DNA of 64,000 nucleotides from Stramonita haemastoma (Eukaryota; Mollusca; Gastropoda; Neogastropoda; Muricidae). The stretch covers positions 11,414,828 through 11,478,827 of the forward strand of contig CM060342.1 in assembly GCA_030674155.1 (NCBI GenBank). The letters run 5' to 3'. How positions within the stretch are numbered: position 1 is the stretch's first letter; each line of letters starts with the position of its first letter. A program made the position numbers and the translations under genes. This document shows positions 63,051 through 64,000 of this stretch, piece by piece. A model generated the notes under the pieces. It was given only the letters and a program-made list of their open reading frames with translations, searched no databases and had not been told where the DNA came from.

Positions 63051-63323
63051 AGAAATATTTCATCGATAGAGATTATTTTGGGGGGCACACACACAAAAAA
63101 TTCACTGATGCCGGGTACTGTCTACCTTACCTGTACTGCTCTTTGTCATAGAGGTCTGCAATGATTCTCAGCAGCCGGGTCACAAAACTGCCGTCATTGT
63201 CCCCATCCCCACTCCCTGCCACTGCCACCTGATAGCGACGCTCTAGGTCGGCAAACCGATTCTGAAGTTTGACATATTCCTCGCGCAGTAAACTAAGATG
63301 ATTCTGAAGTTTTGACACTTCAT
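29969..63323 (-). CDS. ANKFY1: ANKFY1 / rabankyrin-5 (24 coding exons, lacks only the extreme 5' end)
   Basis: Spliced in order from 63323 down to 29969, 24 exons total 3466 nt, about 1155 residues, against 1169 in the human protein. The order is a short N-terminal coiled coil (exon 1), BTB domain (2-3), post-BTB linker (4-5), some twenty ankyrin repeats (5-22) and a C-terminal FYVE zinc finger (23-24) with stop TAG at 29969-29971. Family knowledge: rabankyrin-5 is a Rab5 effector that binds PI3P on early endosomes and acts in macropinocytosis and endosomal sorting. Exon borders were set by GT/AG sites, continuity of phase and colinearity with the human protein. One-base discrepancies occur at exons 10/11, 20 and 23 and sum to an intact frame once corrected. 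The first codons lie in an exon to the right of the window or unrecognised in 63.3-64 kb. The EHD1-binding NPFED of the human protein is not seen. Confidence 0.95.
30639..30730 (-). CDS. ANKFY1: ANKFY1 exon 23: first half of FYVE finger (disrupted acceptor, one extra base)
   Basis: The residues read (D)MLSKE, then after one surplus base [20 protein letters not shown] and RKHHC. Human has DMLSKEPPWCDGSYCYECTARFGVTTRKHHC. The first zinc-ligand pair (C-x2-C) and the start of the RKHHC signature are visible. The expected acceptor just before ACATGCTG reads cacacg, with no AG. The exon has 92 nt where 91 fit the flanking phases. An AG within the exon (tcaaag) does not give an open frame from exon 22. 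The donor is gtaagt. Confidence 0.85.
31316..31462 (-). CDS. ANKFY1: ANKFY1 exon 22: segment before FYVE
   Basis: The frame reads (V)[19 protein letters not shown], then [20 protein letters not shown] and TRQLLFKLL, colinear with human VLLLAYMKGNANLCRAIVRS and QVATKQLLFRLLDML. The acceptor is gttgcag and the donor gtcagt, leaving G for the Asp codon of exon 23. Confidence 0.95.
32743..32867 (-). CDS. ANKFY1: ANKFY1 exon 21: last ankyrin region
   Basis: The frame reads [20 protein letters not shown], then [21 protein letters not shown], nearly identical to human [20 protein letters not shown] and DLFLECMPGYPLDKPDADGST. The acceptor is tttcag and the donor gtaagg, phase 1. Confidence 0.96.
33621..33710 (-). 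CDS. ANKFY1: ANKFY1 exon 20: ankyrin repeat with one-base deletion
   Basis: The start reads (A)LHV in phase with exon 19. From the fifth codon the protein-like frame is displaced: [19 protein letters not shown], then AEATNA, matching human AVMHGRLNNIRVLLTE. The exon is 90 nt, but the phases of exons 19 and 21 require 91, so one base is missing near 33696-33700 (a GTGTGG stretch). The acceptor is atgcag and the donor gtgagt. Confidence 0.88.
34137..34325 (+). mobile_element. 5S-type SINE, head missing
   Basis: Shares the body of the elements at 44.4-45.2 kb (CACCCAGCTG, GAGGGAGAGGAGATG, CATAGGTTATGGGACACC) but begins at GGCTTCAGTAC directly after a TA microsatellite. It lacks the 5S-like head. 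Confidence 0.75.
34434..34581 (-). CDS. ANKFY1: ANKFY1 exon 19: ankyrin repeat
   Basis: The frame reads [20 protein letters not shown], then [20 protein letters not shown] and DAVDENLNN. Human has LLAGAKVNELTKHRQTALHLAAQQD and DFAAVDENGNN. The acceptor is taccag and the donor gtaggt, leaving one base. Confidence 0.94.
35108..35284 (-). CDS. ANKFY1: ANKFY1 exon 18: most conserved ankyrin block
   Basis: The frame reads [20 protein letters not shown], then [20 protein letters not shown] and [19 protein letters not shown]. Human has VDNKGRNFLHVAVQNSDIES and [14 protein letters not shown], so this is one of the best conserved stretches of the protein. The acceptor is gggcag and the donor gtcggt, phase 0. 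Confidence 0.96.
35987..36187 (-). CDS. ANKFY1: ANKFY1 exon 17: ankyrin repeats
   Basis: Sixty-seven codons in phase 0: [19 protein letters not shown], then [19 protein letters not shown] and [20 protein letters not shown], ending REPTAAEQ. Human has DAEGRTPIHVAISSQHGVII and LTPFACAMTFKNNKSAEAIL. The acceptor is ggcacag and the donor gtaggg. Confidence 0.95.
36285..36500 (-). pseudogene. LINE ORF2 C-terminal fragment
   Basis: The minus strand reads [20 protein letters not shown], then [21 protein letters not shown], stop, RELV. It is the same C-terminal module as at 52855-53040 with an in-frame TAG. It lies in the intron between exons 16 and 17. Confidence 0.75.
37238..37331 (-). CDS. ANKFY1: ANKFY1 exon 16: ankyrin repeat
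   Basis: The frame reads (R)[19 protein letters not shown], then [12 protein letters not shown], aligned with human DGQTPLHLAASWGLEETVQCLLEFGANVNAQ. The acceptor is ggtgcag and the donor gtatga, phase 0. The 29-bp minisatellite starts about 30 bp beyond its acceptor. Confidence 0.94.
37360..38740. repeat. 29-bp minisatellite
   Basis: Unit of 29 bp with core CTAGCTTGGCTAGTATAC and TTCTTACCATA, about forty copies, interrupted by the SINE at 37805-38100. On the ANKFY1 sense strand each unit holds ATG|GTAAGAAG, a donor-like motif. Longer variant units (GATGATTTACAGTTTTG) continue to 39100. Confidence 0.95.
37805..38100 (+). mobile_element. tRNA-derived SINE inserted in a 29-bp minisatellite
   Basis: Near-intact copy with head GCCGCCGCTGTAGCCTAATG, a perfect B box GGTTCGATCC and a (TTTAAC)n tail. 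It splits the 29-bp tandem array. TACTAGCTTGGC flanks it on both sides (37793-37804, 38101-38112), but that is also array sequence. Confidence 0.93.
39117..39412 (-). mobile_element. tRNA-derived SINE, minus strand
   Basis: Near-intact copy with a perfect 14-bp target-site duplication TATGATGCCAATTA at 39103-39116 and 39413-39426. The B box (GGTTCGATCC) is intact on the minus strand. Confidence 0.95.
40259..40303 (-). CDS. ANKFY1: ANKFY1 exon 15: 45-nt exon
   Basis: A short exon between gaacag and gtgagg reads (S)[14 protein letters not shown](R). It matches human SPRQPGANGEGEEEAR, a low-complexity insert between ankyrin units. Both split codons fit exons 14 and 16. Five human residues just before it (GCDVN) have no counterpart here. 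Confidence 0.88.
41294..41412 (-). CDS. ANKFY1: ANKFY1 exon 14: ankyrin repeat
   Basis: The frame reads [20 protein letters not shown], then [19 protein letters not shown], nearly identical to human [22 protein letters not shown]. The acceptor is gtcacag and the donor gtatct, leaving AG. A 24-bp minisatellite begins directly beyond its acceptor. Confidence 0.95.
41415..42560. repeat. 24-bp minisatellite
   Basis: Unit of 24 bp with core CACTGCTAGTAGTCTTATAC, more than forty copies with small variants, directly beyond the acceptor of ANKFY1 exon 14. Open frames across it are by-products of the period being a multiple of three. Confidence 0.95.
42560..43010. repeat. 26-bp minisatellite related to the preceding array
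   Basis: Unit with core TTTCACTCAGCACTAGTAGT, about seventeen copies. It shares CACTAGTAGTC with the 24-bp array and seems to be a derived form. Confidence 0.9.
43279..43447 (-). CDS. ANKFY1: ANKFY1 exon 13: ankyrin repeats
   Basis: The frame reads (V)[19 protein letters not shown], then [19 protein letters not shown] and [18 protein letters not shown]. This is colinear with human ALQLAIRNQLPLVVDAICTRGADMSVPDEKGN and PPLWLALANNLEDIASTL. Of the two AGs, gtccag at 43448-43450 is chosen because it keeps phase with exon 12. The donor is gtgtgt. Confidence 0.92.
43636..44075. repeat. CACAC/CACACC simple repeat
   Basis: Degenerate five-base repeat (ACACC) with a short AT-rich break at 43946-43985, in the intron between exons 12 and 13. 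Confidence 0.9.
44077..44329 (-). CDS. ANKFY1: ANKFY1 exon 12: ankyrin repeats
   Basis: The frame reads (V)[19 protein letters not shown], then [20 protein letters not shown] and [19 protein letters not shown]. Human has LQIIPDFSLKDSRDQTVLGL and TLLHMAIQRQDSKSALFLLEHQADI. The donor is taken as gtatgt after GAGGCTGT: this phase fits exon 13 and gives exactly the human spacing. The acceptor is tgacag. Confidence 0.93.
44356..44852 (-). mobile_element. 5S-rRNA-like SINE with four 64-bp tail copies
   Basis: On the minus strand the 5S-like part is AAGTTAAGCAGCG, then GATTACCAG and TTGGATGGGTGACCG (44752-44805), very close to the 5S A and C boxes. The body matches the + copy at 44893-45183. Its distal part (CATAACCTTTGTGG on the + strand) is repeated four times at exactly 64 bp (44381, 44445, 44509, 44573). 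Confidence 0.8.
44893..45183 (+). mobile_element. 5S-rRNA-like SINE
   Basis: The head contains AAAGTTAAACAGCATCG, GGTTACCATG and TGGACGGGTGACTG. These follow the order and spacing of the 5S rRNA internal promoter (A box, intermediate element, C box). The stretch just before it, TAGCTCTGTGGTCAGAG, also looks like a tRNA A box. The body contains CACCCAGCTGTAAAAGGGTA, GGGAGAGGAGAT and CATAGGTTATGGGACACC. Confidence 0.75.
45193..45292 (+). repeat. dispersed repeat family, GGATAATGGAATAA type
   Basis: Shared blocks are GAGGATAATGGAATAA, CACTCATGTGCTTTTT, CATCCAGT-CCTGTGTGTATG, CAGTTTTGTAAATTTTG and CATTCCCAC. + copies: 5336-5445, 33898-33978, this one. - copies: 46735-46800, 51160-51268, 51408-51436, 57118-57235, 57947-58012, 59645-59738. 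No coding capacity; possibly a SINE or a LINE 3' end. Confidence 0.8.
45455..45680 (+). repeat. composite repeat shared with 50268-50460
   Basis: Both loci read TTATTTCCCTATGATACTGG, then CACTG-AAGGTA-CTGCAAAC, AGGACCTCAA and TGTCTC-TCCAAAATAATA before the ATAAT-headed element. The ATAAT element may therefore be the end of a longer transposon. Confidence 0.7.
45828..46070 (-). CDS. ANKFY1: ANKFY1 exon 11: ankyrin repeats
   Basis: The frame reads [20 protein letters not shown], then [20 protein letters not shown] and [20 protein letters not shown]. These are two ankyrin units with an insert between them, as in human (GETPLHTACRHGLANLTAEL; LQTPLHMAIAYNHPDVV). The acceptor is gttcag. The first codon seems one base short: the duplicated copy at 46445-46471 has GGAGAG where this exon has GGGAG. 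The donor is gtgcgg. Confidence 0.92.
46263..46471 (-). repeat. two copies of the exon 11 acceptor boundary
   Basis: Segments 46264-46291 and 46445-46471 repeat the first 28 or so nt of exon 11 (ETPLHF-AC) and adjacent intron, each within a roughly 180-bp unit that also holds CATACATGTATGTATGCCAA. Further worn copies of the unit's intron part follow to about 46720. Confidence 0.88.
46951..47048 (-). CDS. ANKFY1: ANKFY1 exon 10: ankyrin repeat
   Basis: The frame reads (G)[19 protein letters not shown], then [13 protein letters not shown], aligning with human NCLLQRAAGAGNEAAALFLATNGAHVNHRNK. The acceptor is tttacag and the donor gtgagc. It ends in phase 0, but the next exon needs one dangling base, so one nucleotide is apparently missing at this junction. 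Confidence 0.9.
47580..48360 (-). repeat. 37-39-bp minisatellite with donor-like core next to exon 9
   Basis: About twenty units with + strand core GGCATTCTTTACCTGGCC. On the gene-sense strand each reads GGCCAG|GTAAAGAATGCC, a strong 5' splice-site match, and many also carry GTAAGG. The array begins right after exon 9's own donor (GTCAG|GTAAGGAACGC), which resembles one unit. Confidence 0.9.
48380..48488 (-). CDS. ANKFY1: ANKFY1 exon 9: inter-repeat segment (no NPF motif)
   Basis: The frame reads [20 protein letters not shown], then [16 protein letters not shown]. The second part aligns with human SFAARLIQRGSHTDAPDTATG. The human segment here carries NPFED, which binds EHD1; no NPF is present in this exon or its neighbours. 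The acceptor is gagcag and the donor gtaagg (phase 1). Its acceptor boundary is repeated at a 104-bp period to the right, and a donor-like minisatellite lies to the left. Confidence 0.9.
48461..49060 (-). repeat. 104-bp tandem array containing the exon 9 acceptor boundary
   Basis: Copies start at 48461 (inside exon 9), 48565, 48669, 48773, 48877 and 48981, exactly 104 bp apart. Each holds the first 27 or so nt of exon 9, its gagcag acceptor and a CATCAT-rich intron part. A worn seventh copy lies at about 49106-49180. Confidence 0.95.
49540..49870. repeat. 28-bp tandem repeat
   Basis: Units of about 28 bp with core GGAATATCATTACAAATCAG, some ten copies, just downstream (in the gene) of exon 8. 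Confidence 0.88.
49990..50116 (-). CDS. ANKFY1: ANKFY1 exon 8: ankyrin repeat
   Basis: The frame reads (S)[19 protein letters not shown], then [20 protein letters not shown] and LQQ. Human has TPLHVSIMAGNEYVFSQLL and LDLELKDHEGSTALWLAVQ. The acceptor ends in AAG rather than CAG (gttgaag), and the donor is gtaatg, phase 0. Confidence 0.92.
50670..50724 (-). repeat. copy of the exon 7 donor boundary
   Basis: Exact repeat of the last 55 nt of exon 7 ([16 protein letters not shown]) with its gtgggt donor, about 150 bp downstream in the gene, embedded in C/CA-rich sequence. Confidence 0.95.
50819..51023 (-). CDS. ANKFY1: ANKFY1 exon 7: ankyrin repeats
   Basis: The frame reads (G)[19 protein letters not shown], then [18 protein letters not shown] and [30 protein letters not shown] and [13 protein letters not shown] are textbook ankyrin consensus pieces (human: ETPLHLVA, ALLQAGANPNMQD). 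The acceptor is gctcag and the donor gtgggt, leaving AG. Its last 55 nt and donor are repeated exactly at 50670-50724. Confidence 0.94.
51347..51407 (-). repeat. copy of the exon 6 donor boundary
   Basis: Repeats the last 60 nt of exon 6 and its gtgagg donor, encoding [20 protein letters not shown]. It differs from exon 6 at several third positions and at one replacement (Ala to Thr). Its 5' part is cut off by a dispersed repeat beginning at 51408. Confidence 0.93.
51481..51646 (-). CDS. ANKFY1: ANKFY1 exon 6: ankyrin repeats (exon with duplicated boundaries)
   Basis: The frame gives [20 protein letters not shown], then [19 protein letters not shown] and [17 protein letters not shown], colinear with human LPGKLNEADHNGDLALDLAL through GWSLLHKGIQRG. 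The acceptor is gtgagcag and the donor gtgagg (phase 1). The first 50 nt plus the acceptor recur five more times upstream in the intron (51771-52450), and the last 60 nt plus the donor recur at 51347-51407. This is the only complete copy. Confidence 0.94.
51771..52450 (-). repeat. five extra copies of the exon 6 acceptor boundary
   Basis: Segments 51771-51820, 51929-51978, 52103-52152, 52244-52293 and 52401-52450 each repeat the first 50 nt of exon 6 (true copy 51597-51646), followed upstream in the gene by the same acceptor and about 40 bp of intron (GCTCACACACACAGCGAGC on the + strand). Spacing is 174, 158, 174, 141 and 157 bp. Each is separated by G-rich or GT-rich sequence of variable length. 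None has a donor after the 50 nt, so they are not complete exons. Confidence 0.95.
52560..52850 (-). pseudogene. non-LTR retrotransposon reverse-transcriptase fragment
   Basis: The minus strand reads [20 protein letters not shown], then [19 protein letters not shown] and [11 protein letters not shown]. This is the RT palm of a LINE, where GVRQGC-LSP and LDFADD are typical; the second catalytic Asp is replaced (FADT). One base is surplus before the TGVCQGC block, so the copy is dead. It lies in the ANKFY1 intron between exons 5 and 6. Confidence 0.85.
52855..53040 (+). pseudogene. LINE ORF2 C-terminal fragment, inverted against the RT fragment
   Basis: The + strand reads GTVQGGR, then after breaks [20 protein letters not shown] and [20 protein letters not shown], stop. 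This is the usual extreme C-terminus of LINE ORF2 proteins (DNI.EWT...A...R..WR.LV). It abuts the RT fragment in the opposite orientation. Confidence 0.75.
53185..53334 (-). CDS. ANKFY1: ANKFY1 exon 5: linker into ankyrin repeats
   Basis: Fifty codons in phase 0: [20 protein letters not shown], then [19 protein letters not shown] and [11 protein letters not shown]. Human has [36 protein letters not shown] at this place. The PLH-AI element is the first ankyrin-type helix. The acceptor is gtttcag and the donor gtacgc. Confidence 0.94.
54224..54347 (-). CDS. ANKFY1: ANKFY1 exon 4: post-BTB helices
   Basis: The frame reads (R)[19 protein letters not shown], then [20 protein letters not shown] and HW, matching human CEKGVMSLVNVRNCIRFYQTAEELN and IIASHW. 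The exon is flanked by gttcag and gtgagt and ends in phase 0. The intron upstream of it (54348-60403) is the longest in the gene and holds a 28-bp minisatellite and several dispersed repeats. Confidence 0.93.
54785..55665. repeat. 28-bp minisatellite
   Basis: Unit of 28 bp with core GTGACACCTACCTAGCAAAC, about thirty copies, more uniform in the middle than at the ends. On the gene-sense strand it holds TAG|GTAGGT, another donor-like motif. It lies in the intron between exons 3 and 4. Confidence 0.95.
59395..59640. mobile_element. possible MITE with imperfect inverted ends
   Basis: The left end contains CCCTGCGAGAAACGGCTA. The right end, read on the minus strand, contains GCCTGCCAGAAGTGGCTA. 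A related end (GCCTGCCAGAAGCGGCTATC) occurs at 55728-55747. The two imperfect inverted ends about 230 bp apart suggest a small non-autonomous DNA element, but no clear target duplication was found. Confidence 0.4.
59739..60247 (-). mobile_element. tRNA-derived SINE split by a second insertion
   Basis: The two halves (59739-59823 and 60037-60247) form one SINE. A 14-bp duplication TTATCCTTGATATA flanks the whole (59725-59738, 60248-60261). The middle (59824-60036) is a different, ATAAT-headed repeat with a CA tail. Confidence 0.93.
59824..60036 (+). mobile_element. ATAAT-headed dispersed repeat inside a SINE
   Basis: Begins with an (AAT)n run, then TGGAATTTATATAGCGCT, and ends in a CA microsatellite. 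AGTCAT stands on both sides (59818-59823, 60037-60042). Related pieces occur at about 21203-21300, 45590-45740, 50417-50460 and, inverted, 57420-57480. The class is unknown to me. Confidence 0.7.
60404..60539 (-). CDS. ANKFY1: ANKFY1 exon 3: second half of BTB domain
   Basis: The frame continues as (D)[19 protein letters not shown], then [18 protein letters not shown] and RLEALRKR. This is colinear with human VTMTMLRWIYTDELEF and LMKLANRFQLQLLRERC. LRW-YTDE is the usual BTB helix and strand before the last helices. The acceptor is atcag and the donor is a weak gtctgt, leaving AG for the next exon. Confidence 0.93.
61328..61449 (-). CDS. ANKFY1: ANKFY1 exon 2: first half of BTB domain
   Basis: Joined to exon 1 the frame reads (S)[19 protein letters not shown], then [20 protein letters not shown]. 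This matches the DL.I.VG...ISAHKFVLAARS core of BTB domains, with the conserved Asp and the HA-HKF-L motif. BTB domains mediate dimerisation. The acceptor is gttttcag and the donor gtatgt, with one base of the next codon left. Confidence 0.93.
62852..63049. repeat. long CA microsatellite
   Basis: Nearly 200 bp of CA repeat with small breaks, in the intron just downstream of ANKFY1 exon 1. Similar CA tracts are at 33721-33768, 35938-35977, 40811-40850, 46891-46929, 53780-53911, 56551-56584, 56782-56970, 60951-60996 and 61128-61288; a GT tract is at 54474-54543; CT tracts are at 35441-35498 and 57891-57943; a TA tract is at 34096-34138. Confidence 0.95.
63131..63323 (-). CDS. ANKFY1: ANKFY1 in-window exon 1: N-terminal coiled coil
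   Basis: After tttttcag the frame gives (D)[19 protein letters not shown], then [12 protein letters not shown] and [19 protein letters not shown]. This parallels human EVAKLEKHLMLLRQEYVKL and the ISRLLAIVADLYEQEQYSDL stretch leading into the BTB fold. The Leu heptads suggest a short coiled coil. It opens with two bases of a split codon, so an upstream exon with the ATG is missing. The donor is gtaagg and phase 2 is left over. Confidence 0.93.
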
Positions 63324-64000
63324 CTGAAAAAGATATATATCACTGGTGAGTCTGCAGGGTCTTTTCAACAAGACTCCTTTCTCCACAATTCTACAATGAT
63401 TGAATAATGAACATCCAAAGCTGATGACTACCCACCCCACTCCCACTAACATGGATGTGGCATGGAGAACAAAATAACACGATTTGTATTGTGCCTGTCA
63501 GTGTTGCAATTGCCCTTCATCGGACGATTAGAGTGTTTCTGACTAGACTTGACTAACATGAACATGCTTGTTGAACATGACACAGAAACATTTAAAACGT
63601 ACAAACACACACACACACATGCCTTTTATTTACTACACATGTAAAAAAAAAAATCAAATATATTTTACAATATAATAATTATGTGTAAATGTTCAAGATC
63701 CCATAGCTCCCGTCAGTTTTCTGTGGGATAAGGAAACACCAATATACTCAGCATACATCCTATACAAAAACAGGCTTCTCTGAAGTCAGACAGTGTTGGC
63801 TAGGACCAACAGGCAGACCTGCATATAATTTTATTACAAATGCAGGACAAGACCTGGCACTACACATCCCACTCAGAAAGGGATTCCAGCTCTAGAACTT
63901 TGAGAGATTTAAATGTCCTACACTAAAACAAATCACAGGGTCTTCAATAATACAAACCCATGAAGAAGAATCAGTGGCGTGCCCCACCCATTCAACAGAC
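63324..64000 (-). other. ANKFY1 upstream intron
   Basis: AT-rich, with a short CA tract at 63605-63620. In-window exon 1 starts with a split codon, so this must be intron. No candidate first exon with an ATG and a donor was found. Confidence 0.65.

Overview
This is a eukaryotic nuclear window from an invertebrate animal. The protein matches, the tRNA- and 5S-derived SINEs, and the heavy load of CA/CT microsatellites and T/G homopolymers all suit a marine mollusc, plausibly a gastropod. The taxon is an inference; nothing in the sequence fixes the species. All assignments were made by eye against families I know, without database searches.

Two protein genes converge tail to tail. On the + strand (328-10264) lies the 3' half of a ZDHHC5/ZDHHC8-type palmitoyltransferase: the last transmembrane segment with the TTxE motif, the PaCCT motif, and a long Pro/Ser-rich tail ending in a PDZ ligand. 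The DHHC catalytic exon must lie upstream of base 1. On the - strand (63323-29969) lies a nearly complete ANKFY1 (rabankyrin-5) gene. I could place 24 coding exons: a short coiled coil, a BTB domain, a long ankyrin-repeat region and a C-terminal FYVE finger with its stop codon. Only the first few codons are missing, off the right edge. The two genes have no known direct link: one palmitoylates membrane proteins, the other is a Rab5/PI3P effector on endosomes.

Layout: 1-10.3 kb, ZDHHC exons and introns; 10.3-21.1 kb, T-rich sequence with no recognisable exon (long 3' UTR and/or intergenic); about 21.1-21.3 kb, an abrupt switch from a T-rich to an A/C-rich + strand; 21.3-29.97 kb, A-rich sequence without exons (3' UTR and/or intergenic of ANKFY1); 29.97-63.3 kb, ANKFY1 exons with repeat-filled introns; 63.3-64 kb, its upstream intron.

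The most unusual feature is inside ANKFY1. Several exons have their splice-site boundary copied in tandem into the flanking intron. The acceptor plus the first 50 nt of one exon occurs six times, with all variable sites synonymous. Another acceptor boundary occurs six times at a 104-bp period. Two donor boundaries are copied once each, one acceptor boundary is copied twice, and a roughly 38-bp array looks templated by a donor. Both genes also carry isolated one-base frame breaks that look like consensus-sequence errors but need checking. Nested SINE insertions with clear target-site duplications and LINE fragments complete the picture.
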